From contig NC_019673.1 in the NCBI RefSeq assembly GCF_000328705.1, positions 4,650,001-4,714,000 of the forward strand: a stretch of DNA of 64,000 nt, given 5' to 3'. Made by a program: the position numbers and the translations under genes. A model generated the notes under the pieces. The model was not told the DNA's origin and searched no databases. It saw only the letters and a list, made by a program, of their open reading frames with translations. The stretch's first letter is position 1. Every line of letters begins with the position of its first letter. Positions 41,914 through 50,440 of the stretch are shown one piece after another. The stretch comes from Saccharothrix espanaensis DSM 44229 (lineage in GTDB: Bacteria > Actinomycetota > Actinomycetes > Mycobacteriales > Pseudonocardiaceae).

Positions 41914-42915
41914 GTGCGGTATGAAGATCCAATGCGCGTTCTCGCCGCTCAGGAGTCGTTCTTCCTCGCCCGCCGCCCCCGGAAGGACTCCCCCCACACC
42001 ACGGCCGCCTACCGGCGCGACCTGGCGGGGATCACGACGCTGCTCGCCGAGGTGTGCTCCACTCCCCCTGACGGGCTGGAGATCGCCCACCTGACGGCCG
42101 GGAACCTGCGGGCGGCGTTCGGGGTGTTCGCCGACACGCACGCCAAGAGCTCGGTGTTGCGCGCCTGGTCGACGTGGAACCAGTTCCTGACGTTCTGCGT
42201 GGCGGAGGACCTGGTGCCGGGCAACCCGATGGGCGCGGTGGCGCGGCCGAAGACCCCTCCCCTGGTCCCGAAGCCGTTGCGTGGCGAGGACACGCCGGAG
42301 CGGTTGTTGACGGCGGCGGCGGAGGGTGCGCGGCAGGGACGTGACCCGTGGCCGGAGCGTGATGTGCTGGTGCTGGCGTTGGGGCTCGTGGCGGGGTTGC
42401 GGTCGGCGGAGATGCGGACGTTGACGCTGGCGTCGGTGGTGGGTCGGCCGGGTGAGCGGCGGTTGCACGTGGCGGGCAAGGGGAACCGGGACCGGTCGGT
42501 GCCGATCGAGCCGGCGATGGACCGGATCATCGAGCAGTACCTGGGGTCGTGCCGGTCGCGGTTCCCGCAGGGGCGGTTCGACCGGGGTTCGGCGTTGTTG
42601 CGGGACCGGCACGGGGAGCCGATCGGGCGGGGTGGGTTGGAGTACCTGGTGCGGTCGTGCTTCCGGTGGGCGGGGTTGCACGACCGGGTGCCGTCGGGGG
42701 CGAACCTGCACGCGTTGCGGCACACGTTCGCGACGCGGTTGGCGGAGGACGGGGCGTCGGCGTCGGAGATCATGGCGTTGTTGGGTCATGCGTCGTTGGC
42801 GACGTCGCAGAACTACATCGAGGCGACGGCGCGGGAGCGTCGGGCGGCGGCTGCGGGGAATCGGACGTACGTGTCGTTGTCGCGGTTGCCGGGTCAGGCC
42901 GTGGAGTCGGAGTAG
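41914..42915 (+). CDS. XerC/D-type tyrosine recombinase
   Basis: 333 residues from GTG 41914 (or ATG 41932). The N-terminal SAM-like core-binding domain covers about residues 5-110 (TTAAYRRDLAGITTLLAEVC). The catalytic domain has Arg in GLVAGLRSAEMRTL (about 162), Lys in HVAGKGNRDRSVPI (about 189), HxxR in NLHALRHTFATRLAEDG (about 266-269), His in ALLGHASLATSQ (about 291) and the nucleophile Tyr in NYIEATARERR (about 300). All catalytic residues are present. Sited next to dif and downstream of a dif-like site, it may be a terminus-specific Xer paralogue; an integrase from a lost element is the alternative. Confidence 0.9.
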   Translation: MRYEDPMRVLAAQESFFLARRPRKDSPHTTAAYRRDLAGITTLLAEVCSTPPDGLEIAHLTAGNLRAAFGVFADTHAKSSVLRAWSTWNQFLTFCVAEDLVPGNPMGAVARPKTPPLVPKPLRGEDTPERLLTAAAEGARQGRDPWPERDVLVLALGLVAGLRSAEMRTLTLASVVGRPGERRLHVAGKGNRDRSVPIEPAMDRIIEQYLGSCRSRFPQGRFDRGSALLRDRHGEPIGRGGLEYLVRSCFRWAGLHDRVPSGANLHALRHTFATRLAEDGASASEIMALLGHASLATSQNYIEATARERRAAAAGNRTYVSLSRLPGQAVESE

Positions 42916-42991
42916 GGCTGCTCCCCTGGTGTCTGTGGGCTGTCCGGGTGACTTGGGTGTGTCTGGGTTCGCACGGGTGTACGCAGGTCGT

Positions 42992-43786
42992 ATGAGGGCG
43001 GTGTGGCGTGGTGCGGTGGCGTTCGGGTTGGTGACGTTCCCGGTGCGGTTGTTCTCGGCTACGGGTTCGCACGGGTTGCGGTTCCACCAGGTGCATCGGG
43101 CTGATGGTGGGCGGGTTCGGCATCGGCGGGTGTGTTCGGTGTGCGCGGAGGAGGTGCCGTTGGCGGAGGTGGTGAAGGGTTTCGAGTTGCCGGATGGGCG
43201 GTTGGCGTTGTTCGAGGCCGCTGATTTCGCGGGGTTGTCGGTGGGGTCGGGTCGGGTGATCGAGGTGGTGCAGTTCGCGCGGGCGGACGAGGTGGATCCG
43301 ATTTTTCTGCACCGGTCGTTCTACGTGGAGCCGGAGCGGTCGGCGGTGGGGTCGTACTGCTTGTTGCGGGATGTGTTGGAGCGGTCTTTTCGGGTGGCGG
43401 TGGTGAAGGTGGTGATCCGGCGGCGGGAGGCGGTGGCGGTGGTGCGGCCGCGGGGTCGGGTGTTGGTGTTGCAGACGTTGTTGTGGCCGGATGAGGTGCG
43501 GGAGCCGGATTTCGGTGTGGTTGACGTGGCGGTGGAGTCGCGGTTGCCGGAGGTGCGGGTGGCGGCGTCGTTGGTGGAGTCGATGACGGCGGCGTTGGAT
43601 TTGTCGGTGTTCTCGGACGGGTATCGGGATGCGGTGGCGGGGTTGGTGGCGGAGCGGGCGGCGGGTGCGGTGATCCCGGTGTCGCGGGCTCCGGAGGAGA
43701 CGGGTGGTGGGGAGCTGTTGGGGGTGTTGCGGCGGAGTCTGGAGCGGGTGCGGTCGGGGCGTGGGGGGCGGGATCGGGTGGAGTAG
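42992..43786 (+). CDS. ku: Ku protein (non-homologous end joining), short paralogue
   Basis: 264 residues from ATG 42992. MRAVWRGAVAFGLVTFPVRL, LRFHQVHRADGGRVRHRRVC and VCAEEVPLAEVVKGFELPDG are the conserved start of bacterial Ku; VLVLQTLLWPDEVREPDFG lies in the bridge region. Homodimeric ring that holds DNA ends and recruits LigD. It lacks the Lys-rich tail found in the next Ku, ending instead in an Arg/Gly-rich SGRGGRDR stretch. First of the NHEJ genes, 118 bp upstream of the second Ku. Confidence 0.94.
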   Translation: MRAVWRGAVAFGLVTFPVRLFSATGSHGLRFHQVHRADGGRVRHRRVCSVCAEEVPLAEVVKGFELPDGRLALFEAADFAGLSVGSGRVIEVVQFARADEVDPIFLHRSFYVEPERSAVGSYCLLRDVLERSFRVAVVKVVIRRREAVAVVRPRGRVLVLQTLLWPDEVREPDFGVVDVAVESRLPEVRVAASLVESMTAALDLSVFSDGYRDAVAGLVAERAAGAVIPVSRAPEETGGGELLGVLRRSLERVRSGRGGRDRVE

Positions 43787-43905
43787 TGGTGGGGCTGTCC
43801 GGGGGTGTGGGGCGGGGGTTCGGGTGGTGGCGGCTCGTGCCTGGGGTTGGTCCGTTCGGGTGACGTGCTAGTGCGGAATTCCTCGTGGGCGGGTACGCAC
43901 GTGGG

Positions 43906-44802
43906 ATGAGGTCCGTGTGGCGCGGGGCGATCTCCTTCGGGCTGGTCACGATCGGTGTCCGGTTGTACACGGCCACGGAGGAGCACGACTTCCGGTTTCA
44001 CCAGGTGCACCGGGAGGACGGTGGGCGGATCCGCTACAAGCGGGTGTGCCAGGTGTGTGGCGAGGAAGTGGCGTTCGCGGACATCGCCAAGGGTTATGAG
44101 TTGGATGACGGCCGGTTGGTCGTGATGGAGAACGAGGATTTCGAGAAGTTGCCGGTCAACACCGATCATGCGATCGACGTGTTGGAGTTCGTGCCGGTGG
44201 AGGAGATCGATCCGATCTATTTCCAGAAGTGCTATTACTTGGAGCCGGACAAGGCGGCGGCGCGGCCGTATGTGTTGTTGCGGACGGCGTTGGAGCAGTC
44301 GGGTCAGTTGGCGGTGGTGAAGATCACGATTCGTCAGCGGGAGACGTTGGCGATGTTGCGGGCCCGTGAGGATCTGCTGGTGATGCACACGATGTTGTGG
44401 CCGGATGAGGTGCGGAAGCCGGAGTTCGATTTCCTGGACGGCGATGTCGAGGTGCGGCCGCAGGAGTTGCGGATGGCGTCGTCGTTGGTGGAGAGCATGG
44501 CGGGGTCGTTCGACCCGGGTGATTTTTCGGATGATTACACGGTGGCGTTGCAGAAGATGATCGAGGCGAAGGCGGAGGGTGCGGAGCTGCCGGAGCGGCC
44601 GGAGTCGGAGGACTCGGGTGAGGTGATCGACTTGATGACGGCGTTGGAGCGCAGTGTGGAGCAGGCGCGGTCGGCGCGGGGTGAGTCGGGCGGCAAGTCG
44701 GGGAAGGCGTCGCCGCGCAAGTCGTCGCGGTCGTCGTCGTCGCGGTCGTCGGGTGGGAAGTCGGAGAAGGCGGCGCCGAAGAAGAAGGCGAAGCCCGCGT
44801 AG
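43906..44802 (+). CDS. ku: Ku protein with basic C-terminal tail
   Basis: 298 residues from ATG 43906 (MRSVWRGAISFGLVTIGVRL). The core (FRFHQVHREDGGRIRYKRVC, VHTMLWPDEVRKPEF-like bridge) is canonical Ku. After about residue 255 the protein becomes a Ser/Lys/Arg-rich extension (GKASPRKSSRSSSSRSSGGK, ending KKKAKPA), like the extended tails of mycobacterial and Streptomyces Ku that aid DNA binding and threading. Two tandem Ku genes suggest a heterodimer or division of labour. 11 bp before the LigD ligase gene. Confidence 0.95.
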   Translation: MRSVWRGAISFGLVTIGVRLYTATEEHDFRFHQVHREDGGRIRYKRVCQVCGEEVAFADIAKGYELDDGRLVVMENEDFEKLPVNTDHAIDVLEFVPVEEIDPIYFQKCYYLEPDKAAARPYVLLRTALEQSGQLAVVKITIRQRETLAMLRAREDLLVMHTMLWPDEVRKPEFDFLDGDVEVRPQELRMASSLVESMAGSFDPGDFSDDYTVALQKMIEAKAEGAELPERPESEDSGEVIDLMTALERSVEQARSARGESGGKSGKASPRKSSRSSSSRSSGGKSEKAAPKKKAKPA

Positions 44803-44813
44803 GGGCGCGCGGG

Positions 44814-46292
44814 ATGTCCGGGGACCTGTCGGAGTACCGGAGCAAGCGGGTTGTGGGGCGGACGCCGGAGCCGTTGCCGGCGGTGGAGGCGCTGCTCCCC
44901 CGTGGTTCTGATGACACGTTCGTGATCCAGGAGCACCACGCGTCGAGCCTGCACTGGGATGTGCGGTTGGAGCGGGGTGGGGTGTTGGTGTCGTGGGCGG
45001 TGCCGAAGGGGTTGCCGGCGGAGCCGGGGACGATCCGGTTGGCGGTGCGCACGGAGGACCACCCGGTGGAGTACGCGTCGTTCGAGGGGGTGATCCCGAA
45101 GGGCGAGTACGGGGCGGGGCGGATGTTCGTGTGGGACCGGGGTCGGTACGAGACGGTGAAGTGGAGTGACCGCGAGGTCGACGTGGTGTTGCACGGGTCG
45201 CGGATCGAGGGTGAGTTCGTGTTCTTCCGGCGGGGGTCGTCGGGGGGCGGGGGTTCGGGCCGGGACTGGATGGTGCGGCGGCGGCACGAGGCGGTGCGGC
45301 CGGACTGGGTGGCGTTGCCGGAGTGGGTGGAGCCGATGTTGGCGACGGCGGCGTCGGGGTTGCCGGCGCGGCCGGAGGAGTTCGCGTTCGAGTTCAAGTG
45401 GGACGGGGTGCGGGCGGTCGCGCGGGTGGAGGGTGGCCGGTTGCGGTTGGTGTCGCGGTCGGGTGTGGACATCACGGCGGTGTACCCGGAGTTGCAGGGG
45501 TTGGGTGGGGCGTTGGGGTCGACGCAGGTGTTGTTGGACGGTGAGGTGGTGGCGTTCGCGGGTGGGCGGCCGAGTTTCGGGGCGTTGCAGCAGCGGTTGC
45601 AGGCGAGCGCGGCGCAGGCGCGGCGGTTGGCGGCGCGGGTGCCGGTGACGTTCCTGGTGTTCGACGTGCTGCACCTGGACGGGGCGTCGACGGTGGGGTT
45701 GCCGTACGCGCGGCGGCGGGAGTTGTTGGAGGGGTTGGGGTTGGTGGGGCCGCACTGGCTGGTGCCGCGGGCTTTTCCGGGTGCGGGGGCGGAGGTGTTG
45801 GCGGCGAGTCGGGAGCAGGGCCTGGAGGGGGTGGTGGCCAAGCGGCTGGATTCGCGTTATGTGCCGGGTGTGCGGTCGGCGTGGTGGTTGAAGATCACGG
45901 ACGTGGCGGCGCAGGAGGTGGTGATCGGCGGGTGGCGGCCGGGTGGGGGCAGGCGGGCGGGGTTGGTGGGGTCGTTGTTGTTGGGGGTGCCGGACGGGGC
46001 GGGTCTGGTGTTCGTGGGGTCGGTGGGGACGGGGTTCGGCGAGGCGGAGTTGCCGGGGTTGACCGAGCGGTTGCGGGGGTTGGAGGTGTCGCGGTCGCCG
46101 TTCTCGTCGGAGGTGCCGCGGGAGCGGGCGCGGGGTGCGCGGTGGGTGCGTCCGGTGTTGGTGGGTGAGGTGGTGCACCGGCAGTGGACGGCGGAGGGGC
46201 GGATGCGGTTTCCGACGTGGCGGGGGTTGCGGCCGGATCGGGTGCCGGAGGAGGTGCGGCGGGGTGGCGGGGACGGTGGTGCGGGTCGGTGA
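44814..46292 (+). CDS. ligD: LigD-type 3'-phosphoesterase plus ATP-dependent DNA ligase
   Basis: 492 residues. Residues about 1-150 form the PE domain: FVIQEHHASSLHWDVRLERG (HxxxLHxDxRLE), VPKGLPAEPGTIRLAVRTED and GVIPKGEYGAGRM. Residues about 170-480 are the ligase: EPMLATA, EFKWDGVRAVARVEG with the adenylated lysine near residue 195, DGEVVAF and EGVVAKRLDSRYVPGVRSAWWLKI. It trims 3' ends and seals breaks in NHEJ. The polymerase domain, which in mycobacteria is fused to the N-terminus, is the separate next gene. Ends overlap by 14 bp. Confidence 0.94.
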   Translation: MSGDLSEYRSKRVVGRTPEPLPAVEALLPRGSDDTFVIQEHHASSLHWDVRLERGGVLVSWAVPKGLPAEPGTIRLAVRTEDHPVEYASFEGVIPKGEYGAGRMFVWDRGRYETVKWSDREVDVVLHGSRIEGEFVFFRRGSSGGGGSGRDWMVRRRHEAVRPDWVALPEWVEPMLATAASGLPARPEEFAFEFKWDGVRAVARVEGGRLRLVSRSGVDITAVYPELQGLGGALGSTQVLLDGEVVAFAGGRPSFGALQQRLQASAAQARRLAARVPVTFLVFDVLHLDGASTVGLPYARRRELLEGLGLVGPHWLVPRAFPGAGAEVLAASREQGLEGVVAKRLDSRYVPGVRSAWWLKITDVAAQEVVIGGWRPGGGRRAGLVGSLLLGVPDGAGLVFVGSVGTGFGEAELPGLTERLRGLEVSRSPFSSEVPRERARGARWVRPVLVGEVVHRQWTAEGRMRFPTWRGLRPDRVPEEVRRGGGDGGAGR

Positions 46293-47163
46293 GCGGCGGG
46301 TGCGGCTGACGAACCTGGACAAGGTGCTGTACCCGGAGGTGGGGTTCTCCAAGGCGGAGGTGGTGGACTACTACACGCGGATCGCGCCGGTGCTGCTCCC
46401 CCACCTGGCGGGTCGGCCGTTGACGGTGCGGCGGTTCCCGGACGGGGTGGCCGGGGAGTCGTTCTTCGAGAAGAACGCGCCGTCGCACGCGCCGGGGTGG
46501 GTGCGGACGGTGCGGATCGGGACGCCGGGGTCGTCGCGTGGTGCGGAGTACGCGGATTTCGTGGTGGTGGAGGAGTTGGCGACGCTGGTGTGGTTGGCGA
46601 ACCTGGCGGCGTTGGAGTTGCACGTGCCGCAGTGGGTGGTGGGTGCGCGTGGGGCTCGGCACTCCCCCGATCTGCTGGTGTTCGACTTGGATCCGGGTGC
46701 GCCGGCGACGGTGGTGGAGTGCTGCCGGGTGGCGGAGCGGTTGCGGGTGGTGTTGGTGGGTGACGGGTTGTCGCCGGTGGTGAAGACGTCGGGGTCGAAG
46801 GGGTTGCAGGTGTACGCGCCGGTGCGGGTGTCCTCTCCGGGGCGGACTTCGGAGTACGCGAAGGCGGTGGCGCGGCGGTTGGCGGCGGAGTCGCCGGAGG
46901 GTGTGGTGTGGTCGATGGTGCGGGCGGCGCGGAAGGGGAAGGTGTTGATCGACTGGTCGCAGAACAACCCGGCGAAGACGACGGTGGCCCCGTACTCGTT
47001 GCGGGCGCGTCCGGTGCCGTCGGTGTCGACTCCGGTGACGTGGGACGAGGTGGCGGGGTGTCGGTCGCCGGAGGAGTTGGTGTTCGTGGCGGACGAGGTG
47101 CGGGCTCGGGTGGCGCGTGGGGGCGACTTGTTCGTGGTGGGTGATGCGGTGGGGTTGCCGTGA
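46279..47163 (+). CDS. ligD: LigD polymerase (primase-like) domain protein
   Basis: 294 residues from GTG 46279 (GTG 46276 is the alternative); GGGGA gives a five-base spacer to 46279. RLTNLDKVLYPEVGFSKAEV and VVDYYTRIAPVLLPHL start the AEP-type NHEJ polymerase. LLVFDLDPGAPA carries the catalytic DxD, VVKTSGSKGLQVYAP (SGxKGxH-like, with Gln for the usual His) the nucleotide-binding segment, and VLIDWSQNNPAKTTVAPYS the C-terminal motif. It fills gaps with ribonucleotides during end joining. The His-to-Gln change in the KGLQ motif is worth checking. Confidence 0.93.
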   Translation: MRVGERRVRLTNLDKVLYPEVGFSKAEVVDYYTRIAPVLLPHLAGRPLTVRRFPDGVAGESFFEKNAPSHAPGWVRTVRIGTPGSSRGAEYADFVVVEELATLVWLANLAALELHVPQWVVGARGARHSPDLLVFDLDPGAPATVVECCRVAERLRVVLVGDGLSPVVKTSGSKGLQVYAPVRVSSPGRTSEYAKAVARRLAAESPEGVVWSMVRAARKGKVLIDWSQNNPAKTTVAPYSLRARPVPSVSTPVTWDEVAGCRSPEELVFVADEVRARVARGGDLFVVGDAVGLP

Positions 47164-47306
47164 CGGGCCGGGTGGTGTTGGTGGGGTACGACTCGGCGTG
47201 GCCGGGGTTGTTCGAGCGGGAGGCGGCGCGGGTGCGGGGCGAGCGGGGTCTTCTCCGCTGTCTCGGGGGTGCCGCTCGACGAGGTGGGCGCGGTTTCGGG
47301 GCGTGA
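47160..47306 (+). pseudogene. GrpB-family N-terminal fragment
   Basis: From GTG 47160, overlapping the LigD polymerase stop (GTGA), the reading MTGRVVLVGYDSAWPGLFER then EAARVRGERG matches the first 30 residues of GrpB/UPF0157 nucleotidyltransferase-fold proteins. After that the similarity is lost and a TGA follows at 47304-47306. The catalytic HVGST region of GrpB is absent. A truncated remnant, probably left by a deletion that brought the AfsR-like gene next to the NHEJ operon. Confidence 0.6.
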
Positions 47307-47400
47307 TCGCCGCTTGGGCGGGCTGTGGGTTCGTGATCGTGTTGTGTCGCGGGTCGATTCCGCGTCGGTGGGATGTGTGGGTGGGGAACAATCCTGGCGC

Positions 47401-50400
47401 GTGAGGTTTGGTGTGCTGGGTCCGATGGTGGTGCGGCGTGCCGATGGGACCGAGGTCCCGGTCGGTGGGCCGCGGTTGCGGGCGTTGTTGGCGGTGTTGG
47501 TGATCGACGCCGGGCGGGTCGTGGGGGTGGATCGGCTGGTCGACGCCCTGTACGGGCAGGCGCCGCCGGTGGGGGTGGGCAACGCGGTGCAGTCGCAGGT
47601 GTCGCGGTTGCGGTCGTTGCTCGACGTGGAGGTGGAGCGCTCCCCCGCCGGGTATCGGCTGGTGGTGGATCCGGGTGAGGTGGACGCGCTGCGGTTCGAG
47701 GAGTTGGTGGCGCGCGGGTCGGCGGGTGAGGCGTTGGCGTTGTGGCGCGGCCCGGCTTTGCGGGACGTGGGTGATGCCCCGTTCGCGCCGGTCGCCGCGG
47801 CGCGGTGGGAGGAGTTGCGGCTGCGGGCGGTGGAGGAGCACGACGTCGCGTCGGTGGCGTTGTTGCGGGAGTTGGTGGACGGGTTCCCGCTGCGGGAGCG
47901 GCTGGTGGCCCGGTTGGTGCGGGCGTTGCACCGGGAGGGCCGGCAGGCCGAGGCGTTGGCGCTGGTGGAGCGGACGCGGCGGGTGTTGGCCGAGGAGTTG
48001 GGTGCCGACCCCTCCCCCGAGCTGGCCGCCGCGCACCTGGAGGTGGTGCGGGGTGAGCGGTCGCCGGCGCGGCACGTGCTGCCCTCCCAGCTGACCAGTT
48101 TCGTGGGGCGGGCGCGGGAGGTGCGGCTGGTCGGCGAGGCGTTGGCGGCGGGCCGGCTGGTGACGTTGTCGGGGCCTGGCGGGGCGGGCAAGACGCGGCT
48201 GGCGGTGGAGGTGGCGTCGGCGGATCCGGGTGATGTGTTCTTCGTGGACCTGGCTCCGCTGGGGGTGGGTGGGGACGTGCCGCGGGCGGTGGAGGCGGCG
48301 TTGGGGTTGCGCGAGGACGGGGTGCGGGCGGGGTCGTCGCCGGTGGACCGGTTGGTGGCGGCGTTGGCGGAGCGGTCGGTGCTGGTGGTGTTGGACAACT
48401 GCGAGCACGTGGTGGCCGACGCGGCGGCGCTGGTGGGCCGGTTGTTGTCGGCGTGCCCGGGGTTGCGGGTGTTGGCGACGAGCCGGGAGGCGCTGGGGAT
48501 CACCGGCGAGTCGGTGCGGCCGGTGCCGCCGCTGCCGGTGGACGACGCGGGGTCGGCGGGGGTGCGGTTGTTCGCCGATCGGGCGGCGGCGGTGAACCCG
48601 TCGTTCGTGCTGGACCCGGTGACCGGGCCGTTGGTGGTGGAGATCTGCCGGGCGTTGGAGGGGATGCCGCTGGCGATCGAGCTGGCGGCGGCGCGGGTGC
48701 GGTCGTTGCCGGTGGCGGAGGTGGCGGCCCGGTTGGGTGACCGGTTCCGGTTGTTGTCGCGCGGGTCGCGGGCGGCGGCGGCGCGGCACCGGACGTTGCA
48801 CGCGGTCGTGGAGTGGAGCTGGGAGCTGCTCGACGCGGACGAGCAGGCGTTGGCGCGGCGGATGACGGTGTTCTCCGGCGGGGTGACGGTGGACGCGGCG
48901 GCCGCGGTGTGCGGGGTGCCCGACGCCGACGAGCTGCTGCCGTCGCTGGTGGACAAGTCGCTGGTGGAGGTGTCGGGGCGGCGGTTTCGGATGTTGGACA
49001 CGATCCGCGAGTTCTGCGCGCTGCGGCTGGTGGAGGCCGGTGAGCGGGACGGGGTGCTGCGGGCGCACGCGCGGTGGCTGCTGGGGTTGGCGGTGGAGGC
49101 GTCGCCGCACCTGTTGCGCGCCGAGCAGCTGGGGTGGTTGGCGCGGCTGGCGGAGGAGCACGAGAACTTCAAGGCGGCGGTGCGGTGGGCGGCGGGGGCC
49201 GACCACGCGCTGGCGTTGCGGTTGACCGCGGAGCTGGGCTGGTACTTCTGGGTGCGGGGGTTGCGCACCGAGGGGTCGGCGCTGGCGGGTGAGGTGGTGG
49301 CGGCGGTCGGCGCGACCGCTCCCCCGGGGTTGGCCGAGGAGTACCTGCTGTGCGCGTTGGCGGCGTCGTCGACCGGGACGCGCGAGCAGGACTTGCCGGG
49401 TGCGCCGTCGCCGAGGCAGGAGGTGGCGGAGGGCCTGTTCGAGGGGCCGCCGACGCGGCCGTTCCTGACGATGCTGTGGGGCATGTCCTACGGGGTGCCG
49501 GACGTGGACACGCCGTCGTTGGACGCGCGGCGGGGCAACCTGATCGGCCCGGACCCGTGGTCGGCGGCGTTGGCGCAGGTGGGGTTGGCGATGCAGTACC
49601 TGTACGCGGGGCGGCCGGAGGCGGCGCGGCGGGAGCACCTGCGGTCGCTGGCGGGGTTCCGGGCGTTGGGCGAGCGGTGGGGCATGTCGATGGTGCTGGC
49701 GCAGCTCGCGGAGGTGACGCGGGCGGCCGGGGACGGGGACGAGGCGGTCGGCTACCTGGACGAGGCGTTGGAGCTGTCGGGGGCGTTCGGGTCGACCGCG
49801 CACACCGCGAGCCTGTTGGTGCAGCGGGCGGAGTGGGCGTGCCACCGGGGCGAGTTCGACGCGGCGTGGCCGGACCTGGAGCGGGCGGCGGGGTTGGCCC
49901 GGTCGCAGGGCGCGGTGGAGACGTTGGCGCAGGTCCGGTTGGGGATGGCGGAGGTGTGCCGGTACCGGGGGGACCTGGTCGGGGCGCGGGCGTGGTGCGA
50001 GGAGGCGCTGCGGGTGTGCCCGTCGGGGTGGTTCGGGCCCGAGGAGGTGCGGGCGATGATCGCGGTGGCGGTGGGGCGGGTGGCGTTGGCCGAGGGTGAT
50101 CCGGTGGGGGCGCGGGCGGCGTTGGACCGGGCGGTGGAGTCGGGGGCGGAGTGGGGCAACCCGGTGATCGTGGCGCGGGCGGCGGACGGGCGGGCGGCGT
50201 TGGCGTTGGCCGAGGGCGACCTGGAGTGCGCGGCGCTGCTGGTCGGGGCGGCGGCCGGGTTGCGGGGCGCGGTCGCGGTGCTGGACCCGGACGCGGCGCG
50301 GACGCGGCGGGCGGTGCGGGCCGCGCTGGGTGACGCGGTGTTCGAGGCGGTGTCGGGGCGCGGGGCGCGGCTGGGCCGGGACGGGGTGCTGTCAGCGCTT

Positions 50401-50409
50401 CGTGCGTGA
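47401..50409 (+). CDS. AfsR/SARP-family regulator with NB-ARC and TPR domains
   Basis: 1002 residues from GTG 47401. Residues 1-90 are an OmpR-type DNA-binding domain (MRFGVLGPMVVRRADGTEVP). The BTAD domain covers about 95-220 and ends with HREGRQAEALALVERTRRVL. The NB-ARC ATPase has its P-loop in LVTLSGPGGAGKTRLAVEVA (about 253-272) and a Walker B LVVLDNCEHVV. The C-terminal 450 residues are TPR-like repeats. Such proteins are ATP-dependent activators of secondary metabolism or transport. It lies 32 bp upstream of a drug exporter gene and may activate it. Confidence 0.93.
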   Translation: MRFGVLGPMVVRRADGTEVPVGGPRLRALLAVLVIDAGRVVGVDRLVDALYGQAPPVGVGNAVQSQVSRLRSLLDVEVERSPAGYRLVVDPGEVDALRFEELVARGSAGEALALWRGPALRDVGDAPFAPVAAARWEELRLRAVEEHDVASVALLRELVDGFPLRERLVARLVRALHREGRQAEALALVERTRRVLAEELGADPSPELAAAHLEVVRGERSPARHVLPSQLTSFVGRAREVRLVGEALAAGRLVTLSGPGGAGKTRLAVEVASADPGDVFFVDLAPLGVGGDVPRAVEAALGLREDGVRAGSSPVDRLVAALAERSVLVVLDNCEHVVADAAALVGRLLSACPGLRVLATSREALGITGESVRPVPPLPVDDAGSAGVRLFADRAAAVNPSFVLDPVTGPLVVEICRALEGMPLAIELAAARVRSLPVAEVAARLGDRFRLLSRGSRAAAARHRTLHAVVEWSWELLDADEQALARRMTVFSGGVTVDAAAAVCGVPDADELLPSLVDKSLVEVSGRRFRMLDTIREFCALRLVEAGERDGVLRAHARWLLGLAVEASPHLLRAEQLGWLARLAEEHENFKAAVRWAAGADHALALRLTAELGWYFWVRGLRTEGSALAGEVVAAVGATAPPGLAEEYLLCALAASSTGTREQDLPGAPSPRQEVAEGLFEGPPTRPFLTMLWGMSYGVPDVDTPSLDARRGNLIGPDPWSAALAQVGLAMQYLYAGRPEAARREHLRSLAGFRALGERWGMSMVLAQLAEVTRAAGDGDEAVGYLDEALELSGAFGSTAHTASLLVQRAEWACHRGEFDAAWPDLERAAGLARSQGAVETLAQVRLGMAEVCRYRGDLVGARAWCEEALRVCPSGWFGPEEVRAMIAVAVGRVALAEGDPVGARAALDRAVESGAEWGNPVIVARAADGRAALALAEGDLECAALLVGAAAGLRGAVAVLDPDAARTRRAVRAALGDAVFEAVSGRGARLGRDGVLSALRA

Positions 50410-50440
50410 GCGGTGCGCGGCCGCGGGCAGGCTGCGGCGC

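Noticed and set aside
41243-42915. Integrated mobile element with attachment repeats
   Set aside because: No duplicated att sequence, tRNA, excisionase, transposase or cargo; dif plus recombinase explains the region better.
42992-44802. Two Ku genes as a recent tandem duplication
   Set aside because: The proteins differ in many positions and in tail structure; they look like old paralogues.
45895-49845. 1316-codon open frame on the minus strand
   Set aside because: Antisense shadow of the NHEJ and AfsR-like genes, Arg/His/Pro-rich with no domain; an effect of high GC and few stops.
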